Notes: generated from the letters alone by a model not told the origin. A DNA stretch of 7,070 nucleotides from Acidobacteriota bacterium (GCA_003165615.1 PLWR01000225.1:431-7500), one strand, 5' to 3'; numbered from the stretch's first letter, positions 1 to 5,727 are shown. Numbers and translations: made by a program.

Positions 1-63
1 GCGCTTTTGATCGCCTGGACCAGCCGTACAGCGGTTACACAGTTTATCTACTTCAAGTTTTGA
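1..63 (+). CDS. C-terminal end of a probable MBOAT-family O-acyltransferase (partial)
   Basis: Frame 1 is open from the first base to a TGA at 61-63 and encodes 20 residues ending FIYFKF. A hydrophobic tail ending in FIYF plus a basic or polar residue and Phe is typical of the C-terminus of AlgI/DltB-like MBOAT proteins, the multi-pass membrane enzymes that move acyl groups across the membrane onto surface polysaccharide, teichoic acid or peptidoglycan. The neighbour supports this: an SGNH-family protein starts 9 bases after the stop, as in many MBOAT-SGNH pairs. Only the tail is visible, so the call rests on a short motif plus context. It could be another polytopic membrane protein. Confidence 0.55.
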   Translation, partial: ALLIAWTSRTAVTQFIYFKF

Positions 64-72
64 GCGTTGCGG

Positions 73-1614
73 ATGAAGCTCCCGAAGACTTGGTTTACCA
101 TCTCGCTGTTCTGCCTTTTTGCGGCGGTTCCTTACTTCCTCCCGTCCTGGGAGCGGTTCCGCATCCTGGAAATTCGCGGCATTTCTGCTTCCTTCGCCGC
201 CTGGAGGCCGGGCGCCATCGACCGCATATTCCTGAAACCCCGCTTGACCCCAACGGCGAGTCCCAACTCCACTGTGACGGCTAGCGCTGCGCCCGCGCCG
301 AGCGCCACCACGAATCAACCGCTGCCCTCCTTCTTCCTGACCGGTGACTATGCGGGAAAGAACTGGCCGGTGCGGGAAGACGTGCAGCAAATCCTGCAAG
401 AGCCGGCCGACAGCGTCTCCATCCAGGATTACGGTTGCGGGATGGCTCATTTTTATGCGGCGCTGGCCCGGACCGAGCGGAAGCAACCCGGCGCCATCAC
501 CCGCATCAGCCATTTCGGTGATTCCCCCATCAGTGGGGATTTGATTTCCGGCGAGGCCCGCACCCTGCTGCAAGAGAAATTCGGCGACTCCGGGCACGGC
601 TTTATCCTCATCGCCAAGCCCTGGGACTTCTACTATCACGAGGGCGTATCGATGGAGGGCAAGGGGTGGAAAGTGAATTCACCCGTGCTGCCCGGCGGTG
701 GCGGCGGTGACTCCGGTCTGGGCGGCGCCAGTTTCACGGCAGTCTCTCCTTCCGCTTTTTCCAGTATCCATACCATGAAGAAAGGTGAGGGGTCGGCGGT
801 CAGCCGCTTTGACATTTTCTATCGCGCCCAGCCCCACGGCGGCTCCTTTCTCGCCGAGGTGGACAAAGAAGAGCCGCAGGTGTTTTCCACCCAGGCGGAG
901 GCGAAGAGATCGGCGGTAGTGTCGATCTCTGTGGAGGACGGCGGGCACACGCTCAAACTCAGCCCCCAAGGCGACGGCCCCGTTACCCTCTATGGCGTCG
1001 CTTTGGAGCGCAATTCGCCGGGAGTGGTCTACGACACGCTGGGACTGCTGGGGGGCACGGTTCATCACCTGACCCTTTTCCACGAGGATGCCTGGATTGA
1101 GGATCTCCAGAACCGCCGGCCCGATCTGGTTATTCTCAACTTTGGTACGAATGAAAGTAATTATGGGTACTTGCCGTATGCGGAATATCTCCATAACTAC
1201 GCGGTGGTGATTGGGCGCATCCGGACGGCGCTGCCCGGCGTTTCCATCCTGATCATGGCGCCCATGGATCGCGGCGCGCGCGACGATGACGGCGACATCG
1301 TCACCATTCCCAGCATCCCCATCCTCGTGGCGGCCCAGCAGCGCGCCGCGCGCACTGAAGGCGTGGCTTTCTTTAACACCTTCGCTGCCATGGGAGGCAT
1401 GGGGACCATGGCGCGCTGGTACGACGATGAGCCCCGCCTGGTAACCGGCGATTTTACCCATCCCACGTACACTGGAGCCCAACAACTGGGGACCATGCTG
1501 GTCGATGCATTATTGAAGGGCTTTGCTGATTACAAGAAAAATCCGGAAAGCCCCTCCTGCACGCCCACCAGCGAACCCGTGGTCGTACAGAAGACAGAAG
1601 GCGGAAAGCCGTAG
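73..1614 (+). CDS. Membrane-anchored SGNH-family hydrolase / O-acyltransferase partner
   Basis: A protein of 513 residues from the ATG at 73. A TTG at 67 is an alternative start adding two residues; the upstream stop at 61-63 is in the same frame, so no longer form is possible. Residues about 5-24 form one hydrophobic segment (signal anchor), followed by a Pro/Ala/Ser/Thr-rich linker that suggests a periplasmic catalytic part. SGNH blocks are visible: HFGDS with nucleophile Ser151, a Gly pair near 327-328, NFGTNE with oxyanion Asn360, and DFTH with Asp460 and His463. The usual GxND is GTNE here. The segment between the Ser block and the Gly block is unusually long (about 175 residues) and looks beta-rich, like the jelly-roll insertions of peptidoglycan O-acetylesterases of the Ape1 type. 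The gene lies 9 bases after the MBOAT-like stop, so translational coupling is likely. The pair probably adds or removes O-acyl groups on a surface polymer. Direction of reaction and substrate are not visible. Confidence 0.75.
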   Translation: MKLPKTWFTISLFCLFAAVPYFLPSWERFRILEIRGISASFAAWRPGAIDRIFLKPRLTPTASPNSTVTASAAPAPSATTNQPLPSFFLTGDYAGKNWPVREDVQQILQEPADSVSIQDYGCGMAHFYAALARTERKQPGAITRISHFGDSPISGDLISGEARTLLQEKFGDSGHGFILIAKPWDFYYHEGVSMEGKGWKVNSPVLPGGGGGDSGLGGASFTAVSPSAFSSIHTMKKGEGSAVSRFDIFYRAQPHGGSFLAEVDKEEPQVFSTQAEAKRSAVVSISVEDGGHTLKLSPQGDGPVTLYGVALERNSPGVVYDTLGLLGGTVHHLTLFHEDAWIEDLQNRRPDLVILNFGTNESNYGYLPYAEYLHNYAVVIGRIRTALPGVSILIMAPMDRGARDDDGDIVTIPSIPILVAAQQRAARTEGVAFFNTFAAMGGMGTMARWYDDEPRLVTGDFTHPTYTGAQQLGTMLVDALLKGFADYKKNPESPSCTPTSEPVVVQKTEGGKP

Positions 1615-1640
1615 GCAGCGAACGCATCCGCCTGGCATAC

Positions 1641-1694
1641 GGAGCGAGGCTTTGGAGTGCGGCAGCTTGCTGCCACACTCCAAAGCTCCGCTCC
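1641..1694. repeat. 54-bp imperfect palindrome (REP-like intergenic element)
   Basis: Two 26-nt arms, 1641-1666 and 1669-1694, are reverse complements with three mismatches and surround a central TT. The core of the left arm is CTTTGGAGTG followed by GGCAGC, and the right arm mirrors it with GCTGCC and CACTCCAAAG. It fills most of the gap between the SGNH gene and the DUF4160 gene. No T-run follows, so it is not a classical intrinsic terminator, although the RNA hairpin could still end or protect the upstream transcript. The form resembles dispersed REP-type palindromes. That it is repeated elsewhere in the genome cannot be seen here. Confidence 0.75.
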
Positions 1695-1726
1695 ACGGGC
1701 TGGCGCAGTCGGTCGCCATTTGGTGG

Positions 1727-1732
1727 TAAAAT
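1727..1732 (+). promoter_or_regulatory. Possible -10 element for the DUF4160/DUF2442 pair
   Basis: TAAAAT at 1727-1732 lies just 7 bases before the GTG start at 1739, so transcription from it would begin at or next to the start codon. There is no good Shine-Dalgarno sequence before the GTG; a GGTGG at 1722-1726 is 12 bases away. No clear -35 hexamer is seen. A leaderless transcript is therefore possible but unproven. Confidence 0.3.
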
Positions 1733-1738
1733 CATTCG

Positions 1739-1981
1739 GTGCCGGCGCTTTTGCGGATTCGTGGTTACCGATTCTTTTTTTACAGTCTCGAGGGGCGCGA
1801 GCCAGCGCACATCCACGTTGCTCACGCCGGTCGTTATGCGAAGTTCTGGCTGGAGCCGGTTGGACTGGCGGACAACCGCGGCTTTCGAGGTCACGAATTG
1901 ACCGAGATCCGCCAGATGGTCGAGGAAAATCAACAGTTCTTCCTGGAGGAGTGGCATGAGTACTTTGGTCGAGAGAGCTGA
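1739..1981 (+). CDS. DUF4160 domain-containing protein
   Basis: An 80-residue protein starting at GTG 1739. The start MPALLRI followed by YRFFFYS, then EGREPAHIHV with the HxH pair, then AKFWLEP and a C-terminal ELTEIRQMVEEN...WHEYFG helix, matches the whole length of the DUF4160 family (about 80 residues), which fixes the GTG start. The biochemical role of the family is not established. It is often found directly upstream of a DUF2442 gene, as here, and such pairs have been suggested to be toxin-antitoxin-like. The small size and the overlap with the next gene fit that idea but do not show it. The last 26 bases overlap the DUF2442 gene. Confidence 0.85.
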   Translation: MPALLRIRGYRFFFYSLEGREPAHIHVAHAGRYAKFWLEPVGLADNRGFRGHELTEIRQMVEENQQFFLEEWHEYFGRES

Positions 1982-2291
1982 GGCGCTCGCCATCGATGTG
2001 TCGTGTAGCGGCGACGAACTGAGTGTGGCCCTTTCCGACGGCCGGACGGTGGTGGTCCCTCTCGCTTGGTTCCCGCGGCTGGTGCGGGCGTCGGCGAAGC
2101 AAAGAGCCGACTGGGAACTCCTTGGCGGGGGCGTGGGGATCCACTGGGAGGCCGTCGACGAGGACATTTCGGTTGCCAGCTTGCTTCAGCCGGAGAATTT
2201 TGTGAGGCTGCCTGACAAGACGCTGCCACCGGCGACTCGTGCCCAGCACCGTGGCACGAAGGCCAAGCCTGTACGCCCCGCCCACCGCTAA
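1956..2291 (+). CDS. DUF2442 domain-containing protein
   Basis: A 111-residue protein starting at ATG 1956 with a strong ribosome site, GGAGGA at 1945-1950, five bases ahead and inside the DUF4160 gene. Residues about 12-85 carry the DUF2442 pattern: a short beta strand, LSVALSDGRTVVVPLAWFPRL, then a helix with ADWELLGGGVGIHWEAVDEDISVASLL. The C-terminal 25 residues are basic and Pro/Ala-rich and look like an unstructured tail beyond the domain. The 26-base overlap with the DUF4160 gene implies co-translation and a shared role. DUF2442 proteins are small and sometimes fused to DNA-binding domains; no helix-turn-helix is obvious here. If the pair is a toxin-antitoxin system, which partner is which cannot be told from sequence. 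Confidence 0.85.
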   Translation: MSTLVERAEALAIDVSCSGDELSVALSDGRTVVVPLAWFPRLVRASAKQRADWELLGGGVGIHWEAVDEDISVASLLQPENFVRLPDKTLPPATRAQHRGTKAKPVRPAHR

Positions 2292-2340
2292 GCGCACGGT
2301 GTGAAGAACCTTGGCAGGGTCTGCGCCAGCCGGCCCGGGC

Positions 2341-2796
2341 CTACCGCTTGTCTGGCGAAGGGTCAGCCATCGGGGGCATGGGAAGCATGCGCACTTCGAC
2401 CTCAGTGGGTAGCCGCAACACTACTTTCGGGTTTTCGGGGTCGCCTTTCATTCCAGGCACGAGTTTATAGTGATAGGTCACCGTCAACGTGGTGGGCTCA
2501 TGGGCCGCAAACTGCCAGGTTCGGGCGTTCTCTTCGGCAGCGGCAGCCAAGACTTTGGGGCCGTCTTCAGCGTGGGTAGTGACTGCGTGCTGTCCATTGG
2601 TAGTGATCTTCACATGGACTACGCCCTGGACGTTCGCCGCACGCGCCAGAGGCGGATAGAGTGGCACAGCGGCACTGGACACCTTCGGCAGGGCTACCTT
2701 GGATTCCTGTGCCACCGCGGTAGAATACGGCATCGAGATAAGCGCCAACACTAACGGTGCGAGCTGAAAGAAGCTGCTTAAAGAGTTGTTATTCAT
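2341..2796 (-). CDS. Exported protein with a TonB C-terminal domain
   Basis: A 151-residue protein read leftward from the ATG at 2796 to TAG at 2341-2343. GGGAG lies 8 bases before this ATG, so it is preferred to the in-frame ATG at 2811, which would add five residues. Residues about 1-28 look like a Sec signal peptide with a hydrophobic core and an AVAQ cleavage region. The rest follows the TonB C-terminal domain: YPPLARAANVQGVVHVKITTNGQ, a helix KVLAAAAEENARTWQF, and a final strand TLTVTYHYKL, then a Pro/charged tail. A classical TonB has an N-terminal membrane anchor and a long Pro-rich spanner; neither is present, so it may not transduce energy to outer-membrane receptors. It lies 69 bases after the KAS III-like gene on the same strand and may be co-transcribed. 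It faces the DUF2442 gene tail to tail with a 49-base gap. Confidence 0.75.
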   Translation of the reverse strand: MNNNSLSSFFQLAPLVLALISMPYSTAVAQESKVALPKVSSAAVPLYPPLARAANVQGVVHVKITTNGQHAVTTHAEDGPKVLAAAAEENARTWQFAAHEPTTLTVTYHYKLVPGMKGDPENPKVVLRLPTEVEVRMLPMPPMADPSPDKR

Positions 2797-2865
2797 GGTT
2801 AGTTCTCCCATGGGTTGTGAGGCTTCCGGGTATGTGGCTCCTACCGGGGCCTGCGCGAATCCGCC

Positions 2866-3798
2866 CTAAACCGCTTCCACCAGCGCCGCGCCCCAGCTCA
2901 GGCCCGCTCCGAAGGCGGCGATGACCACTTTCATTCCGGAGCGTAGCAGGCCGGCGGCCTTGGCTTCCGACGCGGCAATCAGCCACGATGCGGAGGACGT
3001 ATTTCCGTACTTATCAATGTTTACAAAACACTGACTGGGGTCGATCTTAAGCTCCTTCATGAGCCTTTCGAGCAGCCGGAGGTTGGCCTGGTGGAAAATG
3101 AAGAGGCCGACCTGTTCGACCGGCAAGGAATGTTTTTCCAGCATTTCGGAAACGGCTCGGGCCAGCTTGCGCACTGCGTGCATGATGATGGTGCGGCCAT
3201 CCATCTGAAGGGTCGAGCCAAAATCCATGCGCAGGGCTTCCGAGAAGGTCGCGTCGCTCGCGACGCGAATATCCCGAATCGCCAAGGGAGAATCGCCGGG
3301 AGTGACCAGGCATGCGCCGGCGCCGTCGCCGAACAGAATTGCCGTTTCTTTTGCGCGAGGGCCTTGCGCCAGGGTGCGGGTCATGGTCTCCGCCGCCACC
3401 ACCAAGGTTGGCCCCCACTGCTCGCACATACGGTTGGCAAGCGCCAACCCAAACAGTCCGGAGATGCTGGCCAGGTGCAAATCAAACGCCGGAATTCCCG
3501 GAGCGTTCAGCCGTTTCTGGACTTCCGCCGAGACGCCGGGAAACATTCGGTGCGGTGTGCCCGTGCACGCGATAATCGCTCCCAGCTTGTCCGCGGTGAT
3601 TTCGGCGTCCTGCAAACACGCCTGCGCCGCTCGCTCCGCCAGGTCGCAGACGGATTCCTCTGCCGCCACCACGCGCCGCGTCTGGATGCCGCACATGCTT
3701 ACAATCCATTCAGGCTCAACCTGGAATTCCGCTGCCAGCGTTTGATTTGACAACACACCCGCGGGAAGGTAGTGCCCGAATCCAGCCAGTCCGGACAT
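2866..3798 (-). CDS. Beta-ketoacyl-ACP synthase III-like protein with Ser in place of the catalytic Cys
   Basis: A 310-residue thiolase-fold protein of normal FabH length. Family marks are IVSMCGIQTRR near 32-42, ETMTRTLAQGPRAKETAILFGDGAGA (137-162), the FHQANLR block with His236, YGNTSSAS with Asn266, and the C-terminal AFGAGLSWGAALVEA. In the nucleophile block FDLHLASISG the position of FabH's catalytic Cys is Ser111 (codon AGC, complement of 3466-3468). FabH condenses acyl-CoA with malonyl-ACP through Cys-His-Asn. A Ser nucleophile is known in the KAS III-like DpsC of daunorubicin biosynthesis, and related proteins work as acyltransferases rather than condensing enzymes. I infer an acyl-transfer or non-housekeeping role with the adjacent carrier. 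The ATG directly follows the carrier gene's TAG with no spacer (TAGATG), so translation is probably coupled; the ribosome site is weak. Confidence 0.85.
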   Translation of the reverse strand: MSGLAGFGHYLPAGVLSNQTLAAEFQVEPEWIVSMCGIQTRRVVAAEESVCDLAERAAQACLQDAEITADKLGAIIACTGTPHRMFPGVSAEVQKRLNAPGIPAFDLHLASISGLFGLALANRMCEQWGPTLVVAAETMTRTLAQGPRAKETAILFGDGAGACLVTPGDSPLAIRDIRVASDATFSEALRMDFGSTLQMDGRTIIMHAVRKLARAVSEMLEKHSLPVEQVGLFIFHQANLRLLERLMKELKIDPSQCFVNIDKYGNTSSASWLIAASEAKAAGLLRSGMKVVIAAFGAGLSWGAALVEAV

Positions 3799-4038
3799 CT
3801 ACGCGGCCCCATGGTTCGTGAGGTAAGCAGCAATTTTGGCGAGTGATTCAAATTTGGAAGGGTGGAGGTCATTGTCCGGCACCTTGACGTTGAACTCCTT
3901 TTCCAGGTCGGCAACGAAATCGACCAGGTCGAATGAGTCCAGGACGCCCGTGTCAAACAGCGAGGCTTCGCGGTCGGTGGGAATGGGACCTTTGGCAACC
4001 CGCGCCAAAGCCTCATTGATCTTTTCATCGAGGGCCAT
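3799..4038 (-). CDS. Acyl carrier protein
   Basis: A 79-residue four-helix carrier protein starting at ATG 4038, with AAGGAAA (complement of 4044-4050) five bases upstream. The phosphopantetheine site is GVLDSFDLVDF with Ser35. DSF replaces the DSL of fatty-acid AcpP, which suggests a specialised rather than housekeeping carrier. The acidic helix after the site (DLVDFVADLEKEF) is the usual partner-docking helix. The sequence also resembles DltC-type carriers in size and in the GxLDS pattern, though no DltA ligase is in view. It is the first gene of a leftward pair with the KAS III-like gene, joined stop to start, so that enzyme is its likely partner. Confidence 0.88.
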   Translation of the reverse strand: MALDEKINEALARVAKGPIPTDREASLFDTGVLDSFDLVDFVADLEKEFNVKVPDNDLHPSKFESLAKIAAYLTNHGAA

Positions 4039-4376
4039 TGTGCTTTCCTTGCCTCCGGGTCATTGCTGCGATTTTGGAGAAATATGATACTACAAGTTGC
4101 CGGGATCAGGTTCAGGCGGATGTTTGGCTTGCGGAAGAGGATCGCGAGAATTAATATTTGCACCGGCGCTGAGGCAATCGCGCTGGACGGGGTCAGATCC
4201 ACGCTCGTAGCGTCATCGTTTAGCGCTTATAGAAGAAGCTGACGAAATAAACAATCTCACGCCAAGACGCCGAGGCGCGAAGGTCGCAAAAACAGACTGC
4301 GTTGTTTCCTTTGCGCCTCTGGCCCTTTGCGCCTTGGCGTGAAATGCTTTTGCTCGTTCAGGGACATGGAGGCATG
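4039..4376. other. Divergent intergenic region, 338 bp
   Basis: This stretch separates the leftward carrier-protein gene from the rightward glycosidase gene and must hold promoters for both. I see no convincing -35/-10 pair. TATAGA at 4228-4233 on the plus strand and a TAGTATCAT stretch on the minus strand (complement of about 4083-4091) are weak -10 candidates. ACGCTCGTAGCGT at 4201-4213 is a small palindrome. The right third is occupied by the inverted repeat at 4253-4345. Open frames crossing it on either strand have no ribosome site or family resemblance, so I call no gene here. Confidence 0.6.
4253..4345. repeat. Imperfect inverted repeat with 'CACGCCAAG' arms
   Basis: The left arm, 4253-4283, contains TCACGCCAAGACGC followed by a GAGGCGCGAAGG-like part. 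The right arm, 4308-4345, reads as its reverse complement: TCACGCCAAGGCGC, an 8-base extra piece, then AGAGGCGCAAAGG. Within the right arm (complement) GGCGCAAAGG occurs twice with a 16-base period, and the left arm has lost the extra piece. The spacer is 24 bases. CACGCCAAG/GCGCAAAG-type arrays occur in intergenic regions of many unrelated bacteria, so this is probably a dispersed, mobile or structural repeat. Copy number in this genome cannot be judged from the window. Confidence 0.7.
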
Positions 4377-5483
4377 ATGGTTCGTGCGATGAAGGCATTG
4401 ATGGTATTGGCTCTGCTCGGTTCATTTTCCAATTGGCAAGGATGGGGCCGTTCGGCGGGGGACACGTCCATAACGGTCAATGTGCGATTGCCTTACGAAG
4501 ACGGCCGTCCTCAGGCGACGCTTCGCATGGAGGCGCAAGACTACGGCGTGGTGCTTCGCCACGGCGGTGGCCCCCAAGACTGCGATAAATACGGAGCTCG
4601 CGATGTCTGGGTTTTTGCGGCCAAGGGGAAGTACTACATGCATTACGATGCGGCGGGCCCCACGGGTTGGCTGTGCGCTCTCGCCACCAGCAAGGACCTT
4701 ATCCACTGGACGAAGCGCGGTCCGGTCCTTGACCTGGGGAAACCCGGTTCCGATGATTCCCAATCAGCCAGTTACGGCGTCACTTACTTCGACGGCTCCG
4801 CGTGGCAGATGTTCTATCTGGGCACGCCGCATGCCTCTCCTCCGCCGGATCGATTGCCGAGGTTTCCATACCTTACTTTGAAAGCCAGAAGTTCGTCGCC
4901 GGCGGGGCCCTGGCAGAAGCAGCCGGAGGTTGTTCCCTTTCGCCCCCAACCCGGAACTTATTACAGCGTTACTGCGAGTCCGGGTTACGTGGTGAAATAT
5001 AGCGGAGAATACCTGCAATTCTTCAGCGCCGCGGTGCATGAAGACGGCCCGCCGAAACGCATCAGAAGGACGATCAGTATCGCCCGCACGAAAGATCTGA
5101 ATGGACCGTGGAGCATTGATCTTCAGCCCATTGTCCCGCTGGAAGAGCAAATTGAGAACACTTCTCTGTACTACGAAAAAGCCGGCAAGACTTGGTACCT
5201 CTTTACCGACCATATTGGAATCAAGAACGGGTATGAGTACACGGATGCCGTGTGGGTCTATTGGAGCCAGGACTTGAACAAGTGGGACACGGCAAAGAAA
5301 GCCGTGGTGCTTGACTCTCGGAATTGCAAGTGGTCACCGTCCGTCATCGGATTGCCTTCTGTGGTCAAAGTGGGGAATCGCCTGGCGATTTTCTATGACG
5401 GATTGGAAGGCGAACAGATCAGCCACATGGGTCGGGACGTGGGCCTGGCCTTCCTGCCGTTGCCCCTTCGACCGCCGCGATAG
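4377..5483 (+). CDS. Exported five-bladed beta-propeller glycosidase (GH43/GH130-like)
   Basis: A 368-residue protein from ATG 4377, preceded by GGAGG at 4368-4372. ATGs at 4374 and 4389 are alternatives. The frame stays open back to a TTG at 4302, but that part lies inside the inverted repeat and is not a credible start. Residues about 5-24 form a signal peptide. The rest shows repeated propeller blades: ARDVWVFAAKGKYYMHYDA (Asp76), ALATSKDLIHWTKRGPVLD, SARTKDL-type turns, ENTSLYYEKAGKTWYLFTDH (Glu260), WVYWSQDLNKWD, and GLPSVVKVGNRLAIFYDG. The S-x-D-L-x-x-W motif and Asp/Glu placement are typical of GH43, GH117 and GH130 relatives. Asp76 and Glu260 are catalytic candidates by position only. 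The next gene on the same strand is an exported alpha-mannosidase, so a role in mannose-containing glycan breakdown is plausible. The exact family and linkage are unknown. Confidence 0.72.
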   Translation: MVRAMKALMVLALLGSFSNWQGWGRSAGDTSITVNVRLPYEDGRPQATLRMEAQDYGVVLRHGGGPQDCDKYGARDVWVFAAKGKYYMHYDAAGPTGWLCALATSKDLIHWTKRGPVLDLGKPGSDDSQSASYGVTYFDGSAWQMFYLGTPHASPPPDRLPRFPYLTLKARSSSPAGPWQKQPEVVPFRPQPGTYYSVTASPGYVVKYSGEYLQFFSAAVHEDGPPKRIRRTISIARTKDLNGPWSIDLQPIVPLEEQIENTSLYYEKAGKTWYLFTDHIGIKNGYEYTDAVWVYWSQDLNKWDTAKKAVVLDSRNCKWSPSVIGLPSVVKVGNRLAIFYDGLEGEQISHMGRDVGLAFLPLPLRPPR

Positions 5484-5605
5484 AGAGTCCCCAAAATCTT
5501 GTGCTGAGGAATTGCTCGGCGCCGGGGGAGAGTATATATTCAGTTGCGGTGTGGGCAGGTAAAGAGGCTGCGGAAAGACTTTCTTCTGCGGGAAGCCGGA
5601 TTAAG

Positions 5606-5641
5606 TGCGGCGCCCCGCAGTCCAAAGCGGGCTGCACCCGC
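5606..5641. repeat. Tandem small hairpins around a 'GTCCAAA' spacer
   Basis: TGCGG (5606-5610) pairs with CCGCA (5615-5619) over a 4-base loop, and GCGGG (5627-5631) pairs with CCCGC (5637-5641) over CTGCA. The 7 bases between are GTCCAAA. The outer parts can also pair with each other (GTGC...GCAC, CCCGC...GCGGG), giving mutually exclusive folds. The core TCCAAAGC also occurs in the palindrome at 1641-1694, so the two may belong to related dispersed repeats. Confidence 0.55.
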
Positions 5642-5690
5642 GCCGATCTATTAGCGCATAAGCGTTGGCAACCCACTTTCTGAAGTCACC

Positions 5691-5726
5691 GATAGCCGCT
5701 TCACGGCTATCCACACAAAGTATATA
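5691..5726 (+). promoter_or_regulatory. Possible promoter/operator of the alpha-mannosidase gene
   Basis: GATAGCCG (5691-5698) and CGGCTATC (5704-5711) form a perfect 8-bp inverted repeat around CTTCA. TATATA at 5721-5726 could be a -10 box; the -35 position then falls in the palindrome, so a dimeric regulator bound there would control access. No good -35 hexamer is seen, which would suit an activated promoter. It could equally act as an RNA hairpin. Confidence 0.35.
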
Positions 5727-5727
5727 A

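Noticed and set aside
60..284. Small plus-strand frame starting at TTG 60
   Set aside because: It overlaps the SGNH N-terminus in another frame, with no supporting motif or ribosome site.
679..1485. Long minus-strand open frame (268 codons) opposite the SGNH gene
   Set aside because: It is a shadow of a GC-rich gene: no ribosome site, Arg/His/Gly-rich composition, and no family resemblance. The plus-strand frame carries SGNH motifs.
1530..2297. Long minus-strand open frame (255 codons) opposite the DUF4160/DUF2442 genes
   Set aside because: It runs through the palindrome and is Arg/Pro-rich without recognisable domains, while two known families occupy the plus strand.
2332..2341. GGCCCGGGCC palindrome between the convergent DUF2442 and TonB genes as a terminator
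   Set aside because: It is self-complementary with no loop and has no T-run on either strand, so it cannot be supported as an intrinsic terminator.
2826..2847. Weak hairpin CCGG(G)TA...TACCGG in the gap between the KAS III-like and TonB genes
   Set aside because: Only six pairs with a bulged G, no T-run, and no match to a known element; likely chance in GC-rich DNA.
4150..4200. TTAATATTTGC and GGGGTCAGATCC stretches, reminiscent of RAYT-associated repeats
   Set aside because: I could not find matching inverted arms or a transposase in the window; the resemblance is too short to support a call.
4302..4376. N-terminal extension of the glycosidase from TTG 4302
   Set aside because: It lies within the inverted repeat, lacks a ribosome site, and would place a Pro/Trp-rich stretch before a good signal peptide that has its own GGAGG.
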